Assembly (NCBI GenBank): GCA_020086605.1
Contig: JACBWW010000017.1
Location: 12,476,126 to 12,540,125, forward strand
Reading direction: 5' to 3'
DNA length: 64,000 nt
DNA from: Lanius collurio
Lineage: Eukaryota > Chordata > Aves > Passeriformes > Laniidae
The translations under genes were made by a program, and so were the position numbers. This document shows positions 46,637 to 60,690 of this stretch, one piece after another (positions within the stretch are counted from its first letter, which is position 1; each line of letters starts with the position of its first letter). The notes beneath the pieces were generated by a model. It had not been told where the DNA came from and did no database searches. It saw only the letters and a list, made by a program, of their open reading frames with translations.

Positions 46637-47769
46637 TTCTATGTAAAGAAGGCTTAGAAAGTTTGAATGGCCTCATCACCTACAGAGTTGAGGCCAGTAT
46701 TTTATTATTAGGCTAATGAGACACTGAGGAGTCTCTGAGGAGATTATTAAAGTAATGAAAAAAGTAAGAACAAGAGAAAATAAGCAGCCAACGTCAGGCT
46801 GTGGAAAACCAAAATTCATCAAATTAGTAATTCATCTTAACTTTAAATGTTTACACTGTGCACATGCCAAAGTGCAATAGTCATCTCAATTCTTAAAATA
46901 GTCAAGGAAGAGGAATAGGTTTTTACTGTTTCATCTCTCTTAATTTGGACATTTATGCAAGGATAAGGCACCTTGGTTGCTACTGACAATATTTTCTGAT
47001 CTCCTTTAGCTGTAATAGCAGTGCAGGTTCAAAGGTCAGATCTGCACATCTATGCTATGGCTATCTATGTTTAATGGGGTGAATCCCATCCAAGGCAGTG
47101 GAGAACTTAAAAATAGGCACACAGTCCATTTCAATATCAGATAGGAATGACAGAATTCTGACTAATAGTGCAATAAGAAAGGGCTATTAAAAATATTAAT
47201 TTTTCTTCTCCTAGAAGAATACAGATGAGTTGAATTTATATGCTAGGATGGTGATGAAACTCAATCCTTGCTGTAACTGAAGCACACTTTGAGTATGATC
47301 TAATAATGCCAGATGTTTTAAATTAGTGGATCTAACTAACTTGAATCCAAGGATTTTGAAAGAGATCTTTGGAGTATTAAGGATGGATTCCTTTCATCTA
47401 ACTTTGGCCACTTTTAGGTATGGAGTTTAAAATAGTCTAAACTAAGACACCTTCTGTAGTCAATGGAAAGAGAGAGACACCTGCAGACTTATCCTAGCGG
47501 AAAATAGATGCCCAAGATATCTGCAAGGAATAGACTCATAAAAGTGCCTAATTTTCTCCACTGAATATAGAAAGGACTTAAGTGACTAGCTCAGACTAAA
47601 CAGCTAGCTTTCAGACAGCTGAATTTAAATGAATATCCTCCTGGATGTTGATTTTTGACAAGCTGGTGGTACAGGGGAAGTTACGGTGCTGAAAGAGAGG
47701 TAATGTGCCAATATTTAAAATATTTATTATAGTCTGGTAAACTGGACACTGTTGTCATGTTAAGTAGTT

Positions 47770-48320
47770 GTAGGTCCATACATTATAATGCTGGAAGGAT
47801 CATTTTAATGACCCAGTCTGACTAGCCTTGCTCATGCAAACCAGAGACATTGCTTCATTTTTTTCTGTTTGGAATAGAGTATATCTTTTAGAAAAACACT
47901 GACTCTTTACTTAAAAAATTCCAGCAATGGAAAATCCACCAGAGACATCATAACTTGTTCCAGTAGTTAAATACCTTCCCCATAAAAACATTTGCACCTT
48001 GTTTGTAGGCTAAGGTTTGTCTAGCTTTATCTTATGCAGTTACATGTATGGTACTTTTTCTTGGTAAACTGGCAAGCCCTTCATGACTTCTGTTCTCATA
48101 TACATTCTTATTGAAAAAAAATTAAATTTCTTATCTCAGTGTCATATTTTTAATTAGCTAAGCAAGTGTAATCACTGATGGAATTTCTATTTTTTTAATT
48201 CTTTGATTATATTTGTATGTCAGTTCTGAATTTTTTATTTTTGAACTCCCTTTTTGGACTGAATTTTAACATACTTAGAAAAAAATTCAGTATTCCAGTA
48301 ATACCTGTGTAAATACTTAA
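47770..48320 (-). mobile_element. Old CR1-type LINE remnant, inverted
   Basis: On the + strand, CCAGCAATGGAAAATCCACC followed by AACTTGTTCCAGTAGTTAAA is the decayed antisense of the CR1 3' segment (NRLP and ESPSLE region). The preceding TGGAAGGATCATTTTAATGA corresponds to the antisense of the CR1 3' end. It is much older than the sense CR1 copies. The far border is uncertain. Confidence 0.6.
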
Positions 48321-51300
48321 ATCAGGTAAAATAACTTCCCTTTTTCTGTGTAAGCTCTGTTTGAACATCAGAAATTTTCATTATTCTGTTTGGCCAGAAT
48401 ATTGTCCTCAAAGTTCTATTTTGCCAATTTTGTACTTTTATTTTCATGTCTTTTTGGAAACTGATCCCCAAGTTAAACCCTTGCATGCTATAATGTTGGC
48501 CTTCATGCACAAGTAAAAATCACCAGTGAATTTAGACCTTGTGATATAAGCTGATTTTTTTTTCAGGTGATTAAATCAGATTTTAATTTTTGTCAAAACA
48601 CTCAATAAATGTCAGATGACTTAGCTCTCATTTTTTAAAGAATAATTCACAATTCAGAAACAGCCACAAAATGTTTTCACTCATTTTATTGTTTTAGAAA
48701 GGAAAATTTTCAGAGACCAACACTCTGACTCTTCTTGTAATGCCTTTAAAACAAAATACTGCCTTTCCACAACAGAGAATTGCAGATTTAGCAGAGATAA
48801 GATTCATTAGAAAACTGAAGGAGTTTACTGGCTGAGAAAGTGGTAAATACTTTTGAATTATAGAGATACAAGTGTATTAAGGCCTGTGAAAAGAATACCA
48901 GTGGCTTTGAAGCTAAAAATTGCCTGTTCTGCCTGCCAATGAAATTCTACCTTTGCAGGTACCCGATCAGATGGTACATAAATATTCTAAAAGATTTAAG
49001 GAGATCTTCCCAGTGAGTTGATTTCCAGTATCTAATACGAGGACACTTCGATGTTTTGACTTGAAGTCTCTGCTTGAATTCTGAACTAATTAACTAAGAA
49101 ATAGTAAAATTATTAATTTTTTCTACTTGAGCATTTATTTCTGTGTACTGTGATGATGCTTAAAGGCATTGATCACAGATAAGTAATTCACTTTGCTAGG
49201 GAAGAATGTGTACCCATATGAAAACAAGATGATTCCAGAAAACTTTCAATTTAAATATAACACACAACCAGGTGGAGGTGAACAAACAGATAGGGGCAAA
49301 ATGCTAGAGAAATTATGTAAAATATTTAAATGGTCATATTTTGTAGTTCAAGAAAACCAGGATACAATTACTGCTAATTTGTAGCTGCAACTCATCTTCA
49401 GTAAAAAGTAAATAAGAAATACTGACTGTAAGCTTTTTGTAGAAGTCTAGAACCACTGGATGGTAGCCAGTCACCCAGACTTTAAGGCACTCACACCATA
49501 TGGGAACCATAACTGGTGCTGTTGGCAGGTTTTTGCATGCCTGTGCCTGGGCTGAGGGCTACATGAAGTCAAAGTAAATTAGTCTCTGTTGAGCTTTGCA
49601 TTGTTCTGAGCAGCTTTTATTTTCCAAATTTATTTAAAGATATTTTTCTGTGCTGCACTGTGAAAAAAATCTATTTTCTCCTGTTCTTGTTCCATTGTAT
49701 ATACAGAACTAAAAATTTTTGGACTAGAGGAACCATTAACTTAATGACTGAGGTACGTACATGAAATGCAGATGATCAGACTATTCGTTCATGTTCAGAT
49801 ATTTTTTTTATTATTGAAAGTGTCTATCCAACCTACCCATGCATAGAACTGATCTTTAGCTTTACTCTGTGGTCTGCTTTAGGCTATTATTTGCCCTACA
49901 TGGAAGTGGTCTGTTTTCTTAATACTACGAAATAATAATAAATGCCTTCTAGAATATCAGTTGTGGTAGCTTATAAGAACATCACCAGGGATACTGAAAA
50001 ACAAATTTCAACTTCTTGGTACAATAAAGTGGACAAAGAAGACACTCATGCCCTAAGAATGGGACTTGATTTGTATAATCATAACTTTTAATATTTTTTT
50101 TTAATTAGTCCACCAGAATTGTCTTTTCATCAGGCTACAGCCTCAAGAGATGCATGAGAGGGGAGGTGGGAAGAGGGTGAATGTGTTCAGCTTGGGCTTG
50201 GTGGTTGGTTTTGGTTTATTTGGCAAAGAAGGCAGAACAGCTATAATGTATCTTCTGAATCCTGTGTGGAGTTGAAAGGAGGTATTTGTGCTTTTTGAAT
50301 TCAGTTCTTAGTGGCAGGAAGGTTAGGCTCTTCTGTTCCCTTGTAATACTCCAAGATGTAAAACCAGTTTGTTTAACCACAATTTCTAAAAGTTATTTCA
50401 TATTTGAAAGGTTTTTTATAATGACTGTGTTAAAAAATACAATTTCTGTAATTTATTGTTCAGAGCTTCCAGAAAACTGGTCATTGTTTGCTAAAGTCAT
50501 AAATCCCTACAAGAAGTTTTGGCTAACCATTTTATGTGCAAAGACTTTCATAAGAGCATCTTTGTGAAATAAATAGATGTGAATTACAAAACATGGAAGG
50601 CAATTTCTAATGAAAACATTCTAAAGCCAATCTTTTATCACATACTATATTAATCAGGAGTATAGAATATGAAATGCAAAAAGCACTGGCACCTACTTCT
50701 TTAGGACTATTTGGCAACAGGTTTGATTGTTTTGTTGTGGGGGCCTTTAGTGAGAACATTAAATACACAGTACAGAGTTTTACATTATAAAGCAAGGTTT
50801 AATATATCTTCATAAATCAATCCAAAATATTTCATGTAATATCTATGCAATAGTACTATTGTTGTATAATACTATGCATTTGCAATTTACGTATTTATGC
50901 TGTAACTTTAAGTTTAGAAGAACCCCCTTTGTAACTATAATGGTTTGCTCTGTTCAGGCTCCACAGTTCAGGCTGGAGATACGGCGTGTCTGGCACATTC
51001 CCCAAGCTGATGCCTGTTGCTTTTTGTAACAGTTGTTACAGTTCTTGGACATCAAGAAAGAGGGCACTAGATTCCAAAATTTCTGCATGTCTGTTGTCTA
51101 CAGAAAATACGCCAAATTCCTTCACCCACAAATGTATTGATCACATCACACTTAAATTTTGCATTTAAGAGATTCTATAAACTAATTTCCATACTAGCAT
51201 ATTTTATTCCATTTCAGAAGGATTAATGTTAATTGACAGTGTTACACTAGTTTCTATTGTATTAGCAGCTGCCATGTTACTTTAAATATTTTGCTTATAG

Positions 51301-54300
51301 TTTCAGCTCCAGGAAACAGGAATCAGTAGCTGTTGTACCTTCATAATAAGCAAAATGTCACCATTCATAAAGTAGGGGTACTTTTATGTAAAACATTCTG
51401 TTTTTGCACCATTGACAAAAGTAATGAAGTTTGGCTTTAGTATGGATTAAGCTTCAGACTTTAGATTACTTCTTGCAAAATTTCACATTACTGAAGTTTA
51501 TGATATGTAACAAGTGTTCTGTTAAAATCTGGCTGACTGTGGATGGGAAAAAACAGCAGCCTAAGGGAGATCAGCTTATTTTTGCCCGAACTCTGTGCTT
51601 CAGGAGATCTCTAATTTTGTAACATTTGGATAACAAACCTAGAGGCTGGCATAAAGCTTCTCTTGGCACATTTTAAACATCTTTTAGTCTTATAAAAAGA
51701 AGCTTGTCCAACTAAGCTGTACGTTTGTTGGAGCTGTTTAACAGTAGCTGTGCCCTGCAGCTCTTTTAGTGATAAATGAGCCATTTCAAATAAGGGCAAT
51801 TGCAGCCAACTGTGCAGAAGGAAGCATTAAAAAAATTTAAATAGACATTTTTGAAGCTTAAAAATGCACAAACAAAGTATGTTAAATCAAAATATATGCT
51901 GCTCCTTTTAATGGAAAAGATTGCTACTGGCTAAGTCTGCCAGCTTCAATAGGTGTGCCAAAAAGCCAAGGAATCTGGCAGAATCCACAGATAGCAGTTC
52001 CATCTTTCATCTATATTTCTTTTCTGTATTTATCTTGCTTTAGAAAATGCAGAGAATGTATTTTCCTTCCGACTTGGCACTATTTCCAAACCACAGAAAT
52101 ACACGGAGCAGCTTCTTGCAATTGTTTAGCTCCTTGCACCAGTCTTATCCTTGTGACTGTGTGAATCATTTCTTTCTAATTTGGCAATAATAAGAAAAAA
52201 GAGCATTAAAATATTTTTATGTTTATGGAAAAATATCTTAGCTGAACTGTCAGATATAAAATTAGTTTTCTTAATTAAGAGGCACTGGGCTTAATGTGTA
52301 AGGACAGAATGCCAGGTAATTATTTTTGACATTCAGCTGATCAAAAATAGTTTCCTTGAATGTAAGGAGCTATTCAAAGAATCTGAACATAAGAAATACC
52401 AAGAACAAAGTTCTTCCTGTAGAATCAATCACTCAGTTCAGTTTGGCTTCAAGCTCTACTCATTGTAATCTCTCTCATGTCACCATTCCAAAGAGCAGTC
52501 TGTAGTATCTTTTAAGTGATAGGGCACATCTTATTGATGTTGCTTTCAAGGTAAAGATGCTAAGGAAAAGTCCATTTTCAGTTTGTGGATTATGGGATGG
52601 ACTCTAGTGGTAATCTTCCTAGTCAGTGTTCTGTACTTTGGCATCAAATCTAAACACCTGACAAGGCTACCAGGCAGCACGAGGCTGGTGAGAATTCTGT
52701 CCTGACTGGAGTGAGGGCAGGGACAGGATGATGCAATTATTCTCATTTAACAATGAGAGCATGTAAAAGCTAAAATGTATCTTCTCCTGGACTATAAGTG
52801 AAAGTCCATATGATTTCATTTTATTGAAAATTTGATTTTAACTAATGGTGCTTTTATCACCAGGGATAATTATTGGCTGTATTTATCAGCTGCTAGTCAG
52901 TGCAGAATTTCTTGCCATGGTTTATGATAATTCTTGATCTCTGGAAGCTTAGAAGAAAAAATTATAATGTTAAAGTGGGAGAATATTAGCCAGTAACACT
53001 ATTTAATTACCAAAAGAGTCTGATACACTGCAAATTATGTGTTACCTTTGGATTTAGGGAAACTGTAAAGCCATATAGGAGGTGCCTTTGGGTTCATTCT
53101 AGCCTACTCATTGCATTTGTGTTGAAGGTCTAGATAAAAATAAAAAAACCTCTCCATGACATAGGATTGAGAAAGCAGCGACTCATAAAGGTGCTTCCAT
53201 ACTGCTATACAGGTATGACAGTTCCAAATACTGGACTCAGGCTAAGATACATAATTAGGGCTCTGTGGAAATAGAGAAAAGTTAAAAATATCAAGAAGAT
53301 CTTTAGAGCACTTTAAATAAAAATAGCCCCTCTGAAGATCCTGTCTTTTGCCAGTTCTTCTCTACTGTCTCCTGTGACTAGTGGTGTGTGGGATGAATCC
53401 AGGTTTATTTGCTCTTTTTATCTCTTACATTGTATCTGTACAATCTGCACAAATAAAAAATTTGTTAGAATGGATTAGCTCCTTCTCAGAATTCCAGAGA
53501 GACATAATTGCTGGACTCTAGAAGCATTATATGCTAAGGGACTGTGTATAGATCCAAAAAATGTCTGTCATACTTTTGCACTGGATCTGCTGAACATTCA
53601 TGGTGTAGAGAATATTTTATTAGTCTTCTGCTCCTCAAAGCATTTTGCCTTTCCATCAGTTGATTACTCTATTTGTGTGCCATAATCCCGTTGCTGTTTG
53701 GAAGGATGGAATTGACCATGCTTGGATTTTAAGAAAGCATTGAGCAGCACTCTTCACCACAAACTGTTAAAAAGTTGAAAGGTTATGTGGTGAGAAGGCA
53801 GAGTCCTAAAGAGGATAATTAACTGTTTAAAACTAAGAAATCAAAGTGTAGGAATTAGGATGAAGTTCTGGAGCCAGGGGATCTTGTCATTTAGTATTTC
53901 ATAAATGATAATGGGAAGGGTGGTAAATGGTGGGGTCACAAACTGCTGACAGTACAGTTCTCCATGGTAGTGCAGAGACAGTTGCCAATTGCAGTTCACA
54001 GTGCAGAGCCATGGAGGCCAAACCTCCTGTGCAAATATGTCACACAAAGTTTTTCCCTGTCATGGATACACTGAATAGTTTTGCGTACTGCATGTGCAGT
54101 GGATGCAGAGGGACTGCCAGTAGTTATTGGTTAGAACTGAAAAGATGTCCAAATGTTTGGGTGAGGCAATAAAGACCTTGCAAACAATTTGGACAGAAAA
54201 ATATTCAAGTTACAGTTGGACACCATGAAGCCCTGACTTTGCTTCTGGTTGATCAGGCTGTTTCTGTTAATTTTTCTGTCTTGGTCTCATAATCCAAGAA

Positions 54301-56111
54301 TCCTCATAAAATTTGCAGTTAAATGTAGATGTTATTTATCTTTAAATTTTTGTTGACATCCTGGAGTGTGGGGGGATAAACTGATAGTCTGTTTAATTCT
54401 TCAGCATCAGAAATGCACATGAGGGAATTGTATTTTGAGAAACCACTCTTTCACAAAATTTATAATATTCTGCATAAAGATACTTCTGTTCAGAGAAGAA
54501 TGATAAGTTCCTTAATTGTCATCATGAATCGAGCCCATGATGCACTGTTTAAATGAAAAAGTAGTGTGTTTGAGTGGGGAGCTGATGAAGTAGAGAGTAC
54601 ATTCCCCATGTGGGAGTAGTACTTTTCTCTTAAACCAACTTCCACATATTGTTTTTATTAGGTGGCAGAATGCCCCAAACATACTCACCCAAGAAAGTCC
54701 AGCATGTGGTCAGGAATGTTCTTGTGCTTGCACTAGTGTTGTGAGATAATGTCTTGGGTAGCTGGTTAACTCCAACCATTTCATCCTACCTGAGAGACAA
54801 AGTAATCACCACACCAGGTTTAAATTGTGATTCTTTTTTACCTTTTGCAGTAGCATTCAGGTAGAAGGTTCACATGATTTTTTCCCCTGTGTCAAAGCAC
54901 AGAGTTACATGGTTTTAGAAAATTAGTCTTCACATCTTCCCCCGCATGCTTTAACCAGCTTTAGCAGAGCTTTTATGCATGTGGTACAACCTCCACTTGC
55001 CCAAGCACAACTATAACTTTCTTTTTATAGAACTAAAAAAGCTCAAGCAAGTGAATAAGCAAAAAACATTTCCAAAACCTGAAGCTTGGAATTGAAGTTG
55101 AGAGCTTAATAAAAAAATTGAGAAAGAGGCTTTTGCTCTAATCAGAGAAAAGCTTTAATTTTAACTTCTATTAATTAATTTTTCATTTTCTACTTCACAG
55201 TTACAACTTTAAAAAGGGAAGGAAGCAGATCAAGCTCTTTCATATTCCCTGGCTGACATGCACAAGTCAGACTGGTATTTTTGCTTCCTTGTTTGCATGC
55301 TACATAGTATTTTTAAATGTCTCTGATCTCACAAAGCTTCCAAAAACCAGCAGCCATTCAAGAACTTTGTGGACAGAGTCCTTGAGTGGCTTTGGAGAGA
55401 TGTTTTGCTTATTTTTGAAAAAATATCTAACTTCCCTCTAAAGAACTGTAGGCAAATCACAAATACTTTGGTTAACTGTGGCCTGACTGGAGTGCTAATT
55501 CAAGCAACTGCCTTTGTTTTAATCAGCAAAAAACCAAAGTATTTATCTGTCACAATAAGTGTACATGGTAATGTTTTCCCACTACAGAGACTTTTAAAAA
55601 GCACACATATTTCCAGCACTTGTAAATATATTTATCACAACTGACCAGATTGTTCATAAAGAAATTTGTGTTGACTATAGGAAGTTGACTCTGTAGTATA
55701 AAATAATTTCTTTTTTCTAGTAACAAAAAAAGCAGTTTGAGACTCTTGGCAAATAAAAGGTATCATACATTTAATTTTCTGATATCATACATTTAGACTT
55801 ACCAATATGAATGAACCTATTCATGTTCATGGACTATACATGTACCTTTGCCTATGAACAGCCCCAGATCTTTTCTTGCTTCATCCCATTCAGTTTCACA
55901 TTTGTATGAATAGAGCAGATCTGTGCTCATACCATCCATACATTCATTTACCCTGATTTCTAATTGAACATTTTCTAGTACATTTACTAGTCTAAAATCA
56001 GATTATATGTTGAACAGTATCACTCATCTTCCAGTTTATGTAAATGTATGCACTGTTGCCACCCCCACATCTTAAAACATAAGACTATAGAACAGTCTCC
56101 TTGTGTGCCAC

Positions 56112-56147
56112 AAAAAAAAAAAAAAAAAAAAAAAAAANACATTGCAA
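56112..56147. repeat. Poly(A) homopolymer of 36 bases, followed by an ambiguous base
   Basis: A run of 36 A ends at an N (56148), then ACATTGC follows. The length of the run is unlikely to be exact in the assembly. Confidence 0.9.
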
Positions 56148-59100
56148 AGTTTGTTAAAAGTCTGGAAACTGTAGTGTCCCATTACTGCAGTTCAGTGTTG
56201 TCATCAAAGACAGAATAGTTACAGTGCATTTCAGGAATATCAGACAAACCAGAAGGAAAAAACCCACATCATGTTTTCAGGGCATTGCTGAGAAATCAGG
56301 CAGAACCCTTCAGAATGTCAGGGTTAATGGACAGCTTAAACCTCATTTTCTTCCTCCAACTTGCAGCTGATAGTTTATTTGCAACTTCCCCTGATTAAGG
56401 TTTATATAATCCTCATAAGACTGCTAGAGATAGGTAAAATTATAGTATTTGTAGCCATAGTAATGTTAACAAATTTAAAACAAAGCTAAATTAGCAATTC
56501 TTTCTCCATGTCCTATACTACCTCCTCAGTAATGTTTGAGAAGGAAAGGAAAGGTAAAAATCATGCTCCTGCAAAATGAAAGGGAAAGCAAAGAGTGAAA
56601 AAGAAGGTAAATATGGAAAAGGAGCGGGAACTACAAAAAAGAAAATTGATCAGGCTTACAATGATATAAAGGAAGGATAGTCCCCAACATGTTTCTGAGC
56701 CAAAGTAAATTATGAAAGGGACATCCATGACATAAATTCACCTTTTTGAATGTCCATTCCATATAATAAGTAAGCAGGCTCATAATTTAATCCTAATAAA
56801 GTCAATTTCCTGTGAAATATAAAAAAAAAAATTTGAAAAGTCACTCCTTTGAAAATACAGAAAAGTTCTTTATTCTCTCTATGCCACCAAAAGCCTCTTA
56901 TATGTTAATCTTCTTTTGAAAACAACAATGAAATAAAAATAAAATACAGAAAGTGGTTCAAATAAAACTATGCTGTGAGACCCTGGGCTTCATCACTTTT
57001 GGATTATCAGATCTGCCTATTGTTTTTTATGGGATGAATTTCATATCCCATAAGACCTTTTGTACATTGGAATGTTCATGATGATTGAATTCTTTCTTAA
57101 TATTGCTCCAAACATCTTACAGCTGAGTGTAGATTCAAGCTGTCTGCCTTTAAGGTCTTCAATTAGTTACATATAATTGTACCTTTTAAACAAAGATTAG
57201 AAATTATTTTGATTACTAGTTTTATTTAGCTACTTCATCTTTGCATGATATTTTTATGTGTAGTTAGATTTACATCTGAAATAGTTGTCAATATTCCTCT
57301 GAAATCCTGTAAGTAGCAAATTGAGATGGGAAAACATTTAAATTTAGTGTATTTTAAAGTTGTCTGAAAATCAGCAGTTTTTAAACTATTCTACATTTCA
57401 CCATTTGGCATTTTGTTGACTTTCTCCTTGTCACTGATATTCACAGTTCTCTGCCCATTTGATATGTCTTTGCAGAGAAGGAGGGCGTCCTTCTCTAAAC
57501 AACTATATACGAAATAGACAGTAAAATAGATGAGGTGGAAAGAGAGCTGTAGAGTTTATTTATATTTTGCAGCTATATAAACATTTGCAAGTATATGTGT
57601 GTGTACCGTATTATAATTCCCTTTAGGCATTCAGGTTGTATGTATTTCTCCAAAGTAATGCAATTCAACATTTGACCTTATTGGAGAGTATGACAACTAT
57701 ATTCTTCTTTTGTGTGCTATTATTGTGTGGTCAAGGGATTTCTTTTCAAGAGTGCTGTTACGATTCAGATGTTGAAGAAATATGGCCCTTGTCCCAAATG
57801 CCTTTCAGTTTAGTTGTAACAAAGGAGGGGGCTAAAAAAAATAGACAAAAATAGACAGACAGCAGGTAGGAAAAATGGAAAAATGAAGCTGTACCCAGAA
57901 GGATTTTAAACTTCAAATCTATCATGGTGTAAAATCAATTGTAGCTCACGGAAGCTGTTTATTCTAACAAAATAGTAAATTTCTCATGGTGAAGCACCAG
58001 TAATTATATATTCAGAATCCTTTACTAAGACTATCAAGCCCTACTCTTCTTTTTCCCTCATTTCCTGGTGTTTTGTGGGTCTCATCTTGCCAACAGTCGT
58101 TTTGTCGCAGGCAGTCACATAGGAACAATGACTTGCCAAGGACAAGTCCTCTGTCTTAAGTCTTGAGAAAGTTAAGATGGTTTAAGTGCACAACAAACTG
58201 CAGACAAGTTTGTTCTTGTCGTAACTTAAAGTCCTGCACCTCTTTGTAGGAAGTGCACAGGTTTTCTGGCTCCTGTACTCTTCCTGAGGGAGGAAGGGAA
58301 AGATGAGAAAGAAGAGACAGTTCCTGGCCAGCCTGCTGGCTACCGTCGCATTCAGGTGTGCCTTAGCCCAAGCTGCATCCTTTGGACATCCTCATACCCC
58401 CCAGCCATTCTTGAGTGATTCTAAAAAGTTGTTGTCCTTTTCCTGTGGCTGCCAGAATGGAGATGTGTTTCATGGGAGAGAGAAAAGACAGAAATAGGAG
58501 AAGAAAGGAAAAGAAGCCAGGTGTAATCTTCCCAGAATTTCTCCCACACCAGCCAGAGAGCTTCAGTTTAACCTCTTTATGTTCAGAATGAGTGAACTAG
58601 GCTGCATTAGAGGTTGTTCTGACTTCAGTCCCAGAGAGGAGTGCAAGGGGGAATCAGCACAGTGAGTGTCAGCCCTGCCCATCTTTCCCCTTTACTGGAA
58701 TTTCTTGGTACTGGATTTTGTACAGCTGCTAGCTCAGAGTGTTCCCTGGTGCATGGGACTTCAGTTTGAGGTCTGTTTTCTTTGTGTCCCCTGAGAAATG
58801 AAAAAGAAAACAAAAGCACCCCAGAACTTACATGAGCATCTTCCTAAGAGTCTGGGTATGGTACATGTTGTCTTACCCTTTCATTCAGCTGAAAGGAGTA
58901 ATCAGGAAATTGGCCTAAATTTTAGTTTAGAAACAGTGACTTAGCTTAACCTTCATTATGCTTTGATTGTGGAGTATGTTTTATTATTTATAATTTAATT
59001 TTATGAGAAGTATTTTCATAGGAATATGTGTAACGTAACACTCAAACTAGGTACTTTAATATTTTCCAGTGTGCAATATGGTGTTGAAAGTTAGAAAATG

Positions 59101-60009
59101 CTGGCTGGATCTAGACTGATACTTTCTTGGATAAGCTTCTACCATATGCTTTTATTTAAAGCATTCTTTTTTTCTTTTTGGTAAGATTTATAAAAAACAC
59201 TTGAAAAATGTCTTTTTTATGTCTTTTTTGAAAAAGAAGTGTTACGCAATTAGAAAATCACAGCACTAGAAATCTAGCATCCTTCAGGAAATGTTGCATG
59301 TAAAAGAAGCCAGATACTAAATCTAAATTAAAACAGAAAAAAAGAAAGCTAGTCCTACCACCAACTGGAAATGCTATGTCAATCTACAAGATGTTGTACT
59401 GAAGTATATGTCTTTAGTTCCAGGAATTTTAAGCTCTATCTGAACTCTGAGTAGCTTCCCAGTATTGATATGAATCTTGTTGAAGGAGTTTGTCCATATT
59501 TCCTTCTGATTAGAAAAATTCAAATAAGATTTGCTTTAAAGAAGCCAGGACAAAAAACTGCATAAATATTTTTTTATATAGTTTTTTTTTTTCATAGTTT
59601 TCTTTCATGTTCATAGGACTCTGGAGTATTGAATAGGCTGATCTTTTATCTGTTTTGTGTGAGCAGGGGAGCCTCTTTACTACAGCCTTGTTTTACACTT
59701 TCCATTGTTTTAGAAAACTTGCTGTGGACACATCCCATGACTAACCCCTTATTTAGAGATTATTCCATGCAAACCTCTATACTTCCTGAAAACAGGACAC
59801 TCTATGCTTCCTGCTTCCTCACTCCAAGTCTGGAAGCTGCAGTGACTGTGGCTGAAGGAAAGCAAGTAATTCTAATTATTGTAACCAGTACATGGAGACC
59901 CACTGAGATTTAGGGTTTGTTGGTACGCTACTTACCTTTGATTTTTCCGCTTTTAAATCCCCTTGGGCTGAAGTGAAAAATTCTAGAAAGACATCACTGT
60001 TTGCAGTGA

Positions 60010-60690
60010 TACAGGCTAGAGACCTTCATGCTGAGGAGCAGTTTTACTGAAAAGGGTATGCAGATTTTCTAGACAACAAGCAGAAAATTAGCCAGCAATG
60101 TGTCCTGACAGCAAAGAAGTCACAACACTGGGCTTACAGCAGGAGCACAGCCAGTAGGTTGAGGGAAGTGATTGTTCCCCTCAGTATTCATTAGATCACA
60201 CCTAGCATACTGCACCCAGCTTTGGCCTTTGATGTAGGAAAGGTATAGATAAATCATAATAGGTTCAGCAGAGGACCAACAGGATGGTCAGGACTTGGAG
60301 CACTTGCTCTGTGAGGAGACACTAAGGAAACTGGACTTTTTCAGCCTGGAGAAGAGAGAGCTTTAAGTGGACTCAGTAGCAGCCTTGCAGTTCCTACAGG
60401 GACTTCAGTCATCAAAAATGCCATCAAAAAAGATGGGCTAGGCTTTCACAGCAATGCATGGCAAGAGGATGAGAAACGATGAGCATAAACTAAATCAAGA
60501 GTGACTGAGCACAAGGAAAACCTTTTGCACTACCAGGTCAGTAAACACTGCAATAGGTCGCCAAAGATGTTGTGCCATCCAGCCTTGAAGTTTTTCAAGA
60601 TCAGACTTTAAAACTCTGGGCAACCCGGTCAAACTTTGTATCTGACTCTGCTTTGAGCCTGACACTAGGCTAGAGACCTCCTGAGATTCT
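60010..60690 (+). mobile_element. Diverged CR1 LINE fragment, sense
   Basis: The order of recognisable segments follows CR1: a decayed ASR...REVIVPLYS-type stretch near 60140-60200 (CCAGTAGGTTGAGGGAAGTG), the YC...VQ-type stretch near 60205-60225, GGACTTTTTCAGCCTGGAGA at about 60334 (the LFSLEK region), and GCAATAGGTCGCCAAAGATG near 60551. It has many indels and no intact frame. This is an old copy, older than the one at 15460-16369. Confidence 0.75.

Noticed and set aside
59629..59913. 94-codon open frame in the last intron, considered as the missing ODAD2 C-terminal exon because of an EAAVTVAEGKQ segment
   Set aside because: It does not match the known C-terminus, which has a GCISNIRRLA-like motif, and no phase-0 acceptor gives the expected sequence.
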